Origin: Cryptobacterium sp. CAG:338
Lineage (GTDB): Bacteria > Actinomycetota > Coriobacteriia > Coriobacteriales > Eggerthellaceae
DNA length: 28,820 bases
NCBI GenBank assembly: GCA_000435475.1
Contig: FR896061.1
Location: 5,971-34,790, forward strand
Direction: 5' to 3'
The position numbers and the translations under genes were made by a program. Under the pieces are notes generated by a model that ran no database searches, was not told the origin of the DNA, and saw only the letters and a program-made list of their open reading frames with translations. This document shows positions 1 to 7,986 of this stretch, one piece after another; the first letter of the stretch is position 1; every line of letters begins with the position of its first letter.

Positions 1-486
1 CAATAAGCCAATAAGTGCAGAAACCCAATCAAGAATAAAAAGAAGAACAAGAAGCATTACTGGTACAATGACCAGCTTGGTCATGCGGGGAAGTATCATA
101 CGGAGGTAAGCTTCGACTTGATCGACGCCTTCGACAAGGAGCGTGGAAAAACTACCTGTTCCCTTATCCTGAACAAGACTTTGTCCTTCATCGAAGAGCT
201 TCTCGAAAAGAGCATCGCGAAATTCATCGGCTTTCCGACAGGCAAACGACTCAAGTTGACTCGATTGGGCGTTGTCGACAAATTGCCGAGCGACAAGGCA
301 GATGAAAAAACCTATCAAAAGAGGAATTTGATCAAAAAGAGGTTGGTTGTACCAAAGATTAACCAAGGCGCTGGTGAGACAAAATGCTTGGCCCATAAGC
401 AATGCACCTGTTATCAGCGAAAAGAGCGTGCAACGCATAAGCATTTCACGAACTCCTTTGATGGTAAATAACAGACGGTCAATCAT
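1..486 (-). CDS. cydD: CydD-like ABC transporter, N-terminal part (runs off the window)
   Basis: The minus-strand frame is open from an ATG at 486 to the window edge (162 codons). A GGAGAG ribosome site lies 6 nt upstream of the ATG. The visible part is an ABC type-1 transmembrane domain: two hydrophobic segments near residues 18-38 and 51-66, then a soluble stretch with the QDKGTGSFSTLLVEGVD pattern typical of CydD/CydC exporters, then a third hydrophobic segment from about residue 140. The ATPase domain would lie beyond the edge. CydDC exports thiols (glutathione, cysteine) and is needed to assemble cytochrome bd. Its place just downstream of cydAB on the same strand supports the name. A terminator separates it from cydB, so its expression probably depends on read-through or on a promoter overlapping that hairpin. 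Naming it CydD rather than CydC rests on position and the N-terminal pattern only. Confidence 0.75.
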   Translation of the reverse strand, partial: MIDRLLFTIKGVREMLMRCTLFSLITGALLMGQAFCLTSALVNLWYNQPLFDQIPLLIGFFICLVARQFVDNAQSSQLESFACRKADEFRDALFEKLFDEGQSLVQDKGTGSFSTLLVEGVDQVEAYLRMILPRMTKLVIVPVMLLVLLFILDWVSALIGLL

Positions 487-516
487 TGTATTCTCTCCAG
501 AGAAGATGGTGTGAGT

Positions 517-560
517 AAAAAAAGAAAGCCGCTGCAAACTTAAAGTAGTACAGCGGCTTT
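517..560 (-). terminator. Intrinsic terminator between cydB and cydD
   Basis: AAAGCCGCTG (525-534) and CAGCGGCTTT (551-560) form a perfect 10-bp stem with a 16-nt loop. On the minus strand the stem is followed at once by a run of seven T, the classic Rho-independent form. It lies 14 nt after the cydB stop and about 30 nt before the cydD ribosome site, so it can set the ratio of cydAB to cydD transcript. Confidence 0.75.
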
Positions 561-574
561 GCGTTTACTAAGCG

Positions 575-1606
575 TTAGTATTCGCTCAGGTCTTCGTCGG
601 TGATTCGGCCGCGGAAGGTGCGATAGATAATTACATGATAGATCAAGACTAACGGCAAACCGACGCAGGTGATACCCGTCATCCATCCAAGGGCAAGATC
701 GGATGAAGCTGCATTTGCAATGGTGATGCTTTCACCGATGGAAGTAGCAGATGCAACTACCAGGTTCGGGAACATGGAAGCGGCAAAAAGCACAACCAGG
801 AAAAGAGCTGCGGCACTGCTGAAGATAAAGGGAAGAAGGTCGTTTCCTTCCGTCTTGGAAGTGACGATTGCTCCAATCAGTGCAGCGGCAACTAAGATGA
901 ATACCAGCCAGCGAATAATTTCTAGAGCAGGATCCATTGTGGGCTGAATGCCAACCAATGCGTAGGCGGTTACTGCTGCAAACAAAACCAAGCTTACGAG
1001 CGCAAGGGGACGACGCAAGCCAGCAAGACGTGCCTGGAAAGCGGAAGGTTTCGGTGCTTTCATGGCCAACCAGGTGGCACCCTGCATAAGGAAGAACGAC
1101 AAGCCTAAAAGCCCGCATAAAAGCGTGAAGGGAGTGATCAGGCCAAGTAGAGGAATGCCGTTGTAGTCGCCATTAGCATCCATTGGAATGCCTGCATATA
1201 CATTTCCTATAGCAACACCAAACAAAAGAGCGGGAAGCAGAGAGCCAATAAAGAAGAGGGCATCCCAGAGCTTCTTCCATTTGGGATCATGAGCGCGGTA
1301 TTCAAGCGATACGGCACGCACGATTAAGCCAAACAAGACCAGCATGATAGCTAAATAGAAGCCAGAGAAGGTAGTGGCGTAAGCTGGTGCAAATGCTGCG
1401 AACAGGGCGCCACCTGCGGTAAGCAACCAAACTTCGTTACCGTCCCAAACTGGACCAATGCTGCGACGGACGATAGCTTTTTCTTTTTCGTCTTTAGCTA
1501 CAAAAGGTGACAGAACACCTGATCCTAAGTCGAATCCGTCCAAGATAAAGTAGCCAGCAATAAGGACGGCAATGAGGATAAACCAAAGAATTCCTAAAAC
1601 AGTCAT
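575..1606 (-). CDS. cydB: Cytochrome bd quinol oxidase subunit II
   Basis: A 343-residue, very hydrophobic protein of the usual CydB length. It opens with the family's first helix and the DGFDLGSG motif (residues 23-30), followed by the conserved GPVWDGNEVWLL segment near residue 52. About eight to nine membrane helices are apparent. CydB pairs with CydA in the membrane to form the bd oxidase, which reduces O2 to water with electrons from quinol and conserves energy without pumping protons. The ATG lies 2 nt after the cydA stop, so the pair is translationally coupled. In a mostly anaerobic lineage its role is likely oxygen scavenging or microaerobic respiration (inference). Confidence 0.96.
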   Translation of the reverse strand: MTVLGILWFILIAVLIAGYFILDGFDLGSGVLSPFVAKDEKEKAIVRRSIGPVWDGNEVWLLTAGGALFAAFAPAYATTFSGFYLAIMLVLFGLIVRAVSLEYRAHDPKWKKLWDALFFIGSLLPALLFGVAIGNVYAGIPMDANGDYNGIPLLGLITPFTLLCGLLGLSFFLMQGATWLAMKAPKPSAFQARLAGLRRPLALVSLVLFAAVTAYALVGIQPTMDPALEIIRWLVFILVAAALIGAIVTSKTEGNDLLPFIFSSAAALFLVVLFAASMFPNLVVASATSIGESITIANAASSDLALGWMTGITCVGLPLVLIYHVIIYRTFRGRITDEDLSEY

Positions 1607-1608
1607 GC

Positions 1609-3018
1609 CTATTCACCATCCTTCTGTACTTCTTCAGAATGAGGACCTTTTTTGATGAGGTGAATTACGATACGTGCCCAGCCGATAATCAAGAACAGAT
1701 AAATCAAGCAGAACAGCGTAATGGTAATTGCAAGTTCAGGTGAGCTTACGGCGAGCGAATTTGCTTCTCCAGTCAATAAGCTTATTCCGTCAGGGCTGCT
1801 AGAAGCAGGATAGACAGACCAAGGCTGACGTCCAATTTCTGCAGTTATCCAACCACCCTGAATTGCCAGGAAGGGGAATAAAGGAGAAATAATTGCCAAG
1901 TTTTGCAGCCAACGCATGTTCTTGATGCGGCCTTTACGATAGGTAAAGATGAAGGCCAAAATAGTAACAAGCGCGATAAGGCCGAACATGATTACCATTA
2001 AATGGTAGCTCTGGAATACGGTGTTTACCGGCAGTTCGTCTACAGTCTCTTCAGTGAAGTCACTTCCGTATACTCCGCTAGCGGCAAGATCGTTTAGTCC
2101 AGGATATTCTTTTTCGAAATCCCAAGAAGCTAAGAATGAAGTTCCGCCGGGGATGGCAAGAGGAGTAATAACTTCTTGGTTTTCTTCATCAACCCAGCCA
2201 AGTGCATAAAGGGGCATAGCCTCAGTTTCGTAGGCACCCTCCATCATGGCAAACTTGGTTGGCTGTTCTTCAGCGACGACAACGGCTGATTGATGAGCGA
2301 AAGCCACCATAAGAACGGTGGTAACAAGGGCAACGCACGAGGCGACACGTACCGTCCTGAGAGCGAATTCGGTATGGCGACCCTTTTTCAGATACCAAGC
2401 ACCAATCGCGAGAGCCATAAAAGCACCCATGATCAGCAACGCATCAACCGTATGGAGATAGCGAGGGATGGTGGTGGCATTAAACGCTGCAGCAATAAAG
2501 TCAGTCAAAATCGCTTGAGTTCCATCAGCGGAAAGCTCTGCGCCTGCAGGAGTCTGCATCCAGGAATTGGCGATAATGATCCAAAGTGCGGAAAGGCAGG
2601 AGCCAAACCAAACCAGCCAAGCGGAGGCAAGGTAGAACTTCTTACCAACTTTTTTGCGGCCAAACAGAAGAACACCTAAGAATACCGACTCCAAGAAGAA
2701 GGCTAGAAGGGCCTCTGCTGCAAGAGGCGCACCGAAGATATCACCTACAAAGCGAGCATAATCTGCCCAGTTGGTTCCAAACGAAAATTCCATCGTAATG
2801 CCGGTTGCAACGCCTAGCGCAAAGGTAGCAGTAAACACCTTTATCCAGAAGCGTGAAGCAGCGGCATCTTCGGGCTTGTTGGAACGGTAGTACTTTGTTT
2901 CAAAGATAGCTACGATAAGTCCCAAGCCGATGGATAGTGGCACGAAGACAAAGTGATACATGGCGGTTAACGCGAACTGAATACGCGCCAACAGGACCGG
3001 ATCAGCTAAAAAGTCCAT
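1609..3018 (-). CDS. cydA: Cytochrome bd quinol oxidase subunit I (short Q-loop type)
   Basis: 469 residues, the length of the short-Q-loop class found in many Gram-positives (the E. coli protein is about 520). Haem ligands can be placed: His22 in ALTAMYHFVFVPLS (haem d site), His189 in IPRYLHT and Met341 in SYHLMVIM (haem b558). The acidic pair Glu102 and Glu110 of the d-site proton path is present. The signature GGWITAEIGRQPW is at 388-400. The Q-loop start, EEQPTKFAMMEGAYET (250-265), carries the quinol-site Lys and Glu. The ATG has a strong AGGAGG site. It is the first gene of the cyd cluster; a possible promoter, an inverted repeat and a 7-codon leader ORF lie in the 248 bp upstream. Confidence 0.97.
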   Translation of the reverse strand: MDFLADPVLLARIQFALTAMYHFVFVPLSIGLGLIVAIFETKYYRSNKPEDAAASRFWIKVFTATFALGVATGITMEFSFGTNWADYARFVGDIFGAPLAAEALLAFFLESVFLGVLLFGRKKVGKKFYLASAWLVWFGSCLSALWIIIANSWMQTPAGAELSADGTQAILTDFIAAAFNATTIPRYLHTVDALLIMGAFMALAIGAWYLKKGRHTEFALRTVRVASCVALVTTVLMVAFAHQSAVVVAEEQPTKFAMMEGAYETEAMPLYALGWVDEENQEVITPLAIPGGTSFLASWDFEKEYPGLNDLAASGVYGSDFTEETVDELPVNTVFQSYHLMVIMFGLIALVTILAFIFTYRKGRIKNMRWLQNLAIISPLFPFLAIQGGWITAEIGRQPWSVYPASSSPDGISLLTGEANSLAVSSPELAITITLFCLIYLFLIIGWARIVIHLIKKGPHSEEVQKDGE

Positions 3019-3080
3019 CTGTGCACCTCCTTTACCGTTGCGGCTTTACCTGCCAGCTGTTTTCGCTGCACCTTCTTCAC

Positions 3081-3104
3081 TTAAGCGAAGACAAATGGCT
3101 TCAT
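3081..3104 (-). CDS. Possible 7-codon leader ORF upstream of cydA (MKPFVFA)
   Basis: A GGAGG site with 4-nt spacing precedes ATG, seven codons (Met-Lys-Pro-Phe-Val-Phe-Ala) and TAA, ending 62 nt before the cydA start. The stop lies inside an imperfect hairpin (CTTCGCTTAAGTGAAG). An even shorter ORF (MEVL) ends in a TGA overlapping this ATG. The ribosome site is as good as those of real genes here, but so short an ORF could be chance. No homologue is recognised. Confidence 0.3.
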   Translation of the reverse strand: MKPFVFA

Positions 3105-3196
3105 AAAACCTCCATTAGTTCAGTGTCCTCATCGTATCACCTAATCACCGTGGGGTGGCGAGAAAAAAGGAAAATGTTAGTAATTTAGTATCATTT

Positions 3197-3233
3197 TTTA
3201 TTATGGATTAACGAGAATTGCGCAACGATTCTC
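3197..3233 (-). promoter_or_regulatory. Putative cydA promoter with overlapping inverted repeat
   Basis: On the minus strand TTGCGC (3220-3225) and AATAAA (3197-3202) are 17 bp apart, an acceptable -35/-10 pair. The inverted repeat GAGAAT-N9-ATTCTC (3213-3233) covers the -35 element and could be an operator. It is not a Rex site of the TTGTGAA-N4-TTCACAA form. Apart from this and the leader ORF, the 3019-3266 gap shows nothing. Confidence 0.35.
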
Positions 3234-3266
3234 TGTAAAGTGTGGTTAAGAAAAGATAATTAAAAG

Positions 3267-3542
3267 TTATTTCATATTGGAAAAGCGTTCTACCGCCTTG
3301 GTAAAGCTCTCGATGGTCTTATCCACATCTCCATGTTCGATTCCATCACGAACGCAGTGTTTGATATGCCCTTCGAGCACTACTTGTCCCGCTTTATGGA
3401 GGGCTGATTTAGCGGCGTTAATTTGTGCAAGCATATCTTCGCACGGAATATCCTCATCTACCATTCGATCAATTGCTTGTACTTGACCAATAATTTTTTT
3501 AAAACGGCGATGAAGGTTATCGGCGTCCATGCATTGTTTCAT
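3267..3542 (-). CDS. csoR: CsoR-family copper-sensing repressor
   Basis: A 91-residue all-helical DUF156 protein. The start chosen is the ATG at 3542 (MKQCMDADNLHRRF), which has AGGAG 7 nt upstream; a longer open frame upstream gives an unlikely N-terminus. Metal ligands fit the Cu(I) C-H-C set with exact CsoR spacing: Cys34, His59 and Cys63 (25 then 4 residues apart, as in Mycobacterium tuberculosis C36/H61/C65). This separates it from RcnR (Ni/Co) and from CstR, which lacks the His. The family represses by binding DNA as a tetramer and lets go on binding Cu(I). It is transcribed away from the ATPase gene, with a CsoR-like operator between them, so it most likely controls both. A possible -10 (TATACT) is at 3595-3600 on the minus strand, with no good -35. 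Confidence 0.9.
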   Translation of the reverse strand: MKQCMDADNLHRRFKKIIGQVQAIDRMVDEDIPCEDMLAQINAAKSALHKAGQVVLEGHIKHCVRDGIEHGDVDKTIESFTKAVERFSNMK

Positions 3543-3619
3543 GGGGTCTCCTTTGTACCAAAAGGGATTAACCAGTGAGGACATTTTCTTTTTTAGTATA
3601 ACCGTTCGCGAAAATCGGA

Positions 3620-3646
3620 TTGCGGCTCTCGTCATTCAGATATAGT
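3620..3646 (+). promoter_or_regulatory. Putative promoter of the metal ATPase gene
   Basis: TTGCGG (3620-3625) and TATAGT (3641-3646) are separated by 15 bp, slightly short for a housekeeping promoter. The predicted start of transcription falls just before the CsoR-like operator, where bound repressor would block RNA polymerase. Confidence 0.4.
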
Positions 3647-3658
3647 ATGCCATTAAAC

Positions 3659-3678
3659 CTATACCCCCATAGGTATAG
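3659..3678. promoter_or_regulatory. CsoR operator (perfect inverted repeat)
   Basis: CTATACC and GGTATAG are perfect 7-bp inverted arms around a C-rich 6-bp spacer (CCCATA). This matches the known form of CsoR operators (TATACC/GGTATA arms with a C or G tract). It is the only such site seen in the csoR-ATPase intergenic region and sits downstream of the putative ATPase promoter. Confidence 0.8.
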
Positions 3679-3729
3679 AACCATGGGTAACTTAATCCTG
3701 CGGGCGAACTACAACAGAAAGGCAAACAA

Positions 3730-5766
3730 ATGATTGAAGCATGGGAGCGATTATTAGAGTGGGGCGGGACAAAGCGCGATGTCGTATTTCTTATCGTTTC
3801 TTCGATAGCGTTACTAACGAGTCTTTTGGTGCCTTTTGATTGGCCGATTGATCCAGCGTGGATTGCGGTAGTACTCTGCGGTTTTCCTATTGTGTCTGAG
3901 GCGGTTATAGGACTTGTCACAAAATTCGACATTAAGGCAGATGTCCTTGTTTCATTGGCGCTCATTGCTTCTTTGATTATCGGTGAGTATTTTGCTGCAG
4001 GAGAAGTAGCGGTCATTATGCAGCTTGGTGCACTTTTGGAAGAGATTACCGTAGCGAAAGCGCGCGCAGGAATTGAACGATTGATAGATCTTTCTCCTCA
4101 AACTGCACGCATCGTTGAAAAAGGAGTCGAGCACCTTGTCGCGGTAGATGAGGTTAAGGTTGACGATCAGTGCCGTGTTTTACCAGGGGAGACCATTCCT
4201 GTCGATGGAATTATTGTTGAGGGTCATACGTCGGTTGATGAATCAGTAATGACTGGAGAGCCTCTTCCTGTTGATAAGACGATATATGATGAAGTGAAGA
4301 GCGGCACCGTTAATCAATTTGGTGCGTTTACTATGAAGGCAACCAGGGTGGGTGAGGATAGTTCCCTTGCGCGAATGATTGCCTTAGTCCAGTCTGCCGA
4401 TGCAGGAAAAGCCAAGATCGTGCGTCTAGCTGATCGCTGGGCAACATGGATAGTTGTTATCGCCTTAGTTTCGGCGCTTGCGACATGGGCGGTTACCGGA
4501 GAAATAATTCGTGCTGTTACCATTTTGGTTGTATTTTGTCCCTGCGCTCTGGTGCTCGCAACACCAACTGCCATCATGGCAGCTATTGGGAATCTGACCA
4601 AATGGGGCGTTCTTGTTCGGGAGGGCGATGCCTTAGAACGTTTGGCTCGCGTAAAGTGTGTTGCTTTCGACAAAACAGGAACTCTTACGTGGGGTAAGCC
4701 AGAGGTTGAAAAGGTCTGTGCAAAAGGAACAGAAAGCCCTGATGAGCTCTTTTGGCTGGCAGCGAGTGCCGAATCTCTCAGTGAGCACCCGCTGGGGAAA
4801 GCCTTAGTGGAGTCATATCAATTCCAAAGAACGGCATCACCGCAAGGAGAAAGAGAACTGGAAGAGCGAAAGCCAGAGGAGAAAGAGTCGCTGCAAGAGA
4901 AGGAACAAGTGCTGAAGGCATCAGGACAGAAATCGCTGGCGGAACTAGAGAGTGATTCGTTAGCGGTGTCAGAGAGTAAACCGCTAGCAACGTCAGGATA
5001 CAAACCGTTGGCGGCACCAAGCAGTTTTGAGATGGTGTCGGGTCGCGGGATAAAGACAGTAATAAACGAACGACTTGTTCTTGCTGGAAGTTTTGATTTT
5101 ATGCGTGAGGAAGGCGTGAAAAATTGCGAGATGCCCGAAGCGTCATCTTATGAGAAGCAAGGATGCACTCTTGTTTATATTGCCCTCGATGGGTACTTGG
5201 CTGGGTTTATAGCAATGGCAGATCAGGTTCGTAAGGATTCTCGAAGAACGGTTGAAGCTATAAAGGATCTCGCCATCGTTCCTGTGCTGTTAACGGGTGA
5301 TCATAGGCAGGCAGCACATCGAATAGCTGAAATAGTAGGGGTGCGCGAAGTAAGAGCAGAGTGTTTGCCCGAGGATAAATTAACCGCGATACAGGCATAT
5401 GAGCAGGAGGGTTCTTATGTCTGTATGGTTGGCGATGGGATTAATGACGCGCCTGCCTTAAAGCGCGCCTATGTGGGAGTAGCCATGGGAGGCGTGGGAA
5501 GCGATATTGCGGTAGACGCTGCAGATATCGCGTTAGTGCGCGACGACATTGTGGCGCTGCCCCATATGCTTGCGCTGTCGCGTCGGATGATGACTACCAT
5601 TAAACTTAATATGACATTTTCTATGACTCTCAATTTCGTAGCGATTATTCTTGCTATGTTTGGAATTCTTAACCCTGTTGTAGGAGCATTGGTCCATAAT
5701 GCAGGATCGGTGCTGGTAATCGCCAATTCAGCCTTATTGCTTCGCTGGAAAACGCGCGTAAGGTAA
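3730..5766 (+). CDS. P1B-type heavy-metal ATPase, probably a copper exporter
   Basis: 678 residues with the full P-type ATPase set: actuator-domain TGE (SVMTGEPLP), metal-path CPC in the sixth membrane helix (270-272), phosphorylated Asp314 in DKTGTLT, the P1B-specific SEHPLG (His353), TGDH, and the hinge GDGIND (568-573). There is no N-terminal HMA domain and no CxxC; the chain starts directly at the membrane helices. The last helices read LNFVAII and HNAGSVLVIANS rather than the Tyr-Asn and Met/Ser-Ser signatures usual in Cu(I) pumps. Copper is therefore inferred mainly from the divergent CsoR and its operator; Zn, Mn or another metal is possible. The nucleotide-binding domain carries an insertion of roughly 55 residues (about 372-432) between the HP motif and the SGRG loop, charged at first and then made of octapeptide repeats. 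A ribosome site (AGAAAGG) precedes the ATG. Confidence 0.88.
   Translation: MIEAWERLLEWGGTKRDVVFLIVSSIALLTSLLVPFDWPIDPAWIAVVLCGFPIVSEAVIGLVTKFDIKADVLVSLALIASLIIGEYFAAGEVAVIMQLGALLEEITVAKARAGIERLIDLSPQTARIVEKGVEHLVAVDEVKVDDQCRVLPGETIPVDGIIVEGHTSVDESVMTGEPLPVDKTIYDEVKSGTVNQFGAFTMKATRVGEDSSLARMIALVQSADAGKAKIVRLADRWATWIVVIALVSALATWAVTGEIIRAVTILVVFCPCALVLATPTAIMAAIGNLTKWGVLVREGDALERLARVKCVAFDKTGTLTWGKPEVEKVCAKGTESPDELFWLAASAESLSEHPLGKALVESYQFQRTASPQGERELEERKPEEKESLQEKEQVLKASGQKSLAELESDSLAVSESKPLATSGYKPLAAPSSFEMVSGRGIKTVINERLVLAGSFDFMREEGVKNCEMPEASSYEKQGCTLVYIALDGYLAGFIAMADQVRKDSRRTVEAIKDLAIVPVLLTGDHRQAAHRIAEIVGVREVRAECLPEDKLTAIQAYEQEGSYVCMVGDGINDAPALKRAYVGVAMGGVGSDIAVDAADIALVRDDIVALPHMLALSRRMMTTIKLNMTFSMTLNFVAIILAMFGILNPVVGALVHNAGSVLVIANSALLLRWKTRVR
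4930..5025 (+). repeat. 24-bp tandem repeat (4 units) inside the metal ATPase gene
   Basis: Four in-frame 24-bp units encode octapeptides KSLAELES, DSLAVSES, KPLATSGY and KPLAAPSS (residues 401-432). Position 3-4 of each unit is Leu-Ala. The units have diverged at DNA level. They form the second half of an insertion in the nucleotide-binding domain. Confidence 0.8.
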
Positions 5767-5949
5767 AACTTGGAAAGAACGCGATAAGAAGAAATTGGGA
5801 ACCCACCGTATATTTATCGAGCAAAAAACAAGCCTTGGAGGGTATGCGCCAACTAGTTATGATGGAACCATAGTATTCAAAATCACGGCAGATACTGTCT
5901 TTCGTTGGGGCGAAATTCAGAAGATGCTTCTGGTGTGCAAGGAGGATCT

Positions 5950-6858
5950 ATGGGTATACGAGTCAATGGCGATGTAATTGAGAGCTCTCCAAATGGAAAA
6001 TCCCTTACCGCAGCAAAGGAGCTGCTCGACAATCCAGATTTTCAGCCAGTTTCACCACGCTTTGCGGCTACCGTAATGCTCGTGCGTGATTCAAAGCCTG
6101 GTCAAACCAAATATCGAATCGAAGACGGTAATTATCCGCCTGATTTTCCAACGGGCCAGGAGCTGGAAGTGTTTATGCTTCGCCGCGTTAAAACAATGGA
6201 CTTTGTGCCAGATGCGGTAGTATTTCCAGGTGGGCGCGTTGACGAAAAAGACTCTGAGTGTGGCCTGAAATGGGCTGGTCCCACCCCTGCGCAATGGGCA
6301 GATTACATGAATGTTGACGAAGAAACCGCACGGAAAGTCGTGGTGGCTGCTGCGCGTGAAGTATTCGAAGAATGCGGAGTACTCTTGGCGGGATTCGAAA
6401 ACGGTGACTTGGTAACTGACTTGTCTGATCCCTCTTGGGCCGAAGATCGACGAGCGCTTGAAGCTCATGAACTCGCTCTTTCTGAAATGCTCATGCGTCG
6501 TGATCTCGTATTGCGTACAGACCTTCTGGGACTTATTTCTAACTTCTGTACGCCTGAGTTCGAACACAAGCGCTATGACACCTTCTTTTTTTCTGCGTTG
6601 ATGCCTGAGGGACAGGTTGCAGACGATAAAACAAGTGAGGCTCAAATAGCAGGATGGGTAACTCCTGCGTATGCATTGCGTGAAGGTGACGCAAATCGTT
6701 GGCTCGTTTTAGCTCCTACGGTATACAACCTTACCTGTATCGCGAATGCGCACGATGCGAAGACCTTCGTTTCAACACGCAGGACCTTGAAAAAGATTAT
6801 GTCTAAGCCTTATTACCGAGAAGATGGCTCTATTGGTCTTCGTGGAGAGCTTTCGTAA
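5950..6858 (+). CDS. Nudix hydrolase, NUDT19-like (possible CoA diphosphatase)
   Basis: 302 residues from the ATG at 5950, chosen because AAGGAGG lies 4 nt upstream; an in-frame TTG at 5905 has no such site. The Nudix box is split: FPGGRVDEKD at 92-101 and REVFEECGVLLAG at 136-148, with about 35 residues inserted between the Gly-Gly and the REVFEE helix. That long insertion is typical of the NUDT19 (RP2) branch, whose animal members hydrolyse CoA and acyl-CoA to phosphopantetheine products. The metal-binding Glu pair (140-141) is intact. Next come an MBL-fold hydrolase (45-bp gap) and a CoA-transferase on the same strand, which fits CoA-ester metabolism. The exact substrate cannot be read from sequence. 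The 183 bp upstream hold no convincing gene. Confidence 0.8.
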   Translation: MGIRVNGDVIESSPNGKSLTAAKELLDNPDFQPVSPRFAATVMLVRDSKPGQTKYRIEDGNYPPDFPTGQELEVFMLRRVKTMDFVPDAVVFPGGRVDEKDSECGLKWAGPTPAQWADYMNVDEETARKVVVAAAREVFEECGVLLAGFENGDLVTDLSDPSWAEDRRALEAHELALSEMLMRRDLVLRTDLLGLISNFCTPEFEHKRYDTFFFSALMPEGQVADDKTSEAQIAGWVTPAYALREGDANRWLVLAPTVYNLTCIANAHDAKTFVSTRRTLKKIMSKPYYREDGSIGLRGELS

Positions 6859-6903
6859 GCGAATATACCTTATAGATTATTTAACGAAGCCAATGAGGGT
6901 GCT

Positions 6904-7887
6904 ATGACACACAACACAAACGACAATATTAAAAATCAAACCGCGCAAGCTCAATCGAATAAGGAACGAACGATACATCCCCTGTTATCGCTAGAAGATG
7001 ACATGTCGGAAGAACATATCGTTTCAACCTTTATTGCAGATACTGAATCCTGGCAGGGAGGTCGTGTAAGCAGCTTTGTTACGTGCGTTAAGGCTGATAA
7101 TCCAAGCCCTATGACCTACGTGGGTACTAATACCTGGTTGATAGCGAATCCAGATAAGGTTCAAGGAGAAGATACTCGTTGTATTGTTGTTGATCCATCT
7201 CCTGAAGGAGAACAGACGCAGCGTATTTTAGATGCGTGCGAGGAGATGGGGGTGAAGGTTGGTGCGATTTTTCTTACGCACGATCATCATGATCACACAG
7301 CGGGCGCCGTTGAGCTGGCACAAAGAAGCGGAGCCCCCATCTATGGACCTAAGCTAGAAATGGGCGCCGATATTTCGGGTGGAACTTTTAAAGTGGATTA
7401 TCTATTAGAAGAGGGTTTACTCTATCCGTTCGAGGGTGCTCCCATTTTTGAAATATATAAACTGCCCGGCCATTCGAGCGACTCTTTGGGAATTTTGCTT
7501 TCAGAAGAGCAACTGATGTTTGTGGGGGACGTAGTTTTCAGGCATGGCCCTACAGTGGTGTTTCACCCTGATGGCAACTTAGCTGATTATTTGGCGTCAT
7601 TAGATCTACTTGAAGATCTTGTTAGTCTAGGGAAAGTAAACGTGTTTTGTCCCGGTCATGGGTATCCCATCGTTGATCCGCTTCGCTCAATCAAGGCAAC
7701 GCGCAATCACCGAATTGAGCGACTTGATCAGGTTAAGCAAGCCCTTGCAGCGGGGGTTTCGCGCGATGCGGATTCACTGTTCGATGCAGTATACGAAGGG
7801 GTGGACGAGCATCTTCGATGGGCTTCTTTGAGGAGCATTGAAGCACAGCTGGTATATCTTGACTCGGAGCAATCAGAGGGGCTTTAA
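6904..7887 (+). CDS. Metallo-beta-lactamase-fold hydrolase, LACTB2-like
   Basis: 327 residues. The zinc-binding motif LTHDHHDH is complete (His126, His128, Asp130, His131), followed by the later ligands in LPGHSSDSLG, FVGDVVF and CPGHGYP. The layout, with a C-terminal helical segment of about 70 residues (from KATRNHRIERLDQV), matches the LACTB2/glyoxalase-II-like branch. Members include endoribonucleases and thioester hydrolases, so the substrate is open. The first 40 residues are polar and Asn/Gln-rich and probably disordered. The ATG has a weak GAGGG site. It follows the Nudix gene by 45 bp and is likely co-transcribed with it; pairing of these two families suggests a joint role in clearing acyl-CoA or nucleotide esters (inference). 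Confidence 0.8.
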   Translation: MTHNTNDNIKNQTAQAQSNKERTIHPLLSLEDDMSEEHIVSTFIADTESWQGGRVSSFVTCVKADNPSPMTYVGTNTWLIANPDKVQGEDTRCIVVDPSPEGEQTQRILDACEEMGVKVGAIFLTHDHHDHTAGAVELAQRSGAPIYGPKLEMGADISGGTFKVDYLLEEGLLYPFEGAPIFEIYKLPGHSSDSLGILLSEEQLMFVGDVVFRHGPTVVFHPDGNLADYLASLDLLEDLVSLGKVNVFCPGHGYPIVDPLRSIKATRNHRIERLDQVKQALAAGVSRDADSLFDAVYEGVDEHLRWASLRSIEAQLVYLDSEQSEGL

Positions 7888-7986
7888 GTTAAGCAAGAAC
7901 ACTAAACTGAGGATAGATAAAACTTACGGGGTTGCGTAAGGAAACATAAAAACAGGGGGAATCACGCTCAGAGGGAGAGGGAGACT

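Noticed and set aside
118..471. Plus-strand 117-codon ORF at the window start
   Set aside because: It is antisense to the cydD-like frame, which has family features and a ribosome site; the plus ORF resembles nothing.
3071..3093. Rex operator near the cydA leader
   Set aside because: The near-palindrome CTTCGCTTAAGTGAAG has arms in the opposite orientation to the TTGTGAA-N4-TTCACAA consensus.
4778..5020. Two minus-strand ORFs over the repeat region of the metal ATPase gene
   Set aside because: They are low-complexity shadows of the repetitive insertion, without start signals.
5795..5977. Short plus ORF between the metal ATPase and Nudix genes
   Set aside because: It begins with TTG without a ribosome site, overlaps the Nudix start and shows no domain.
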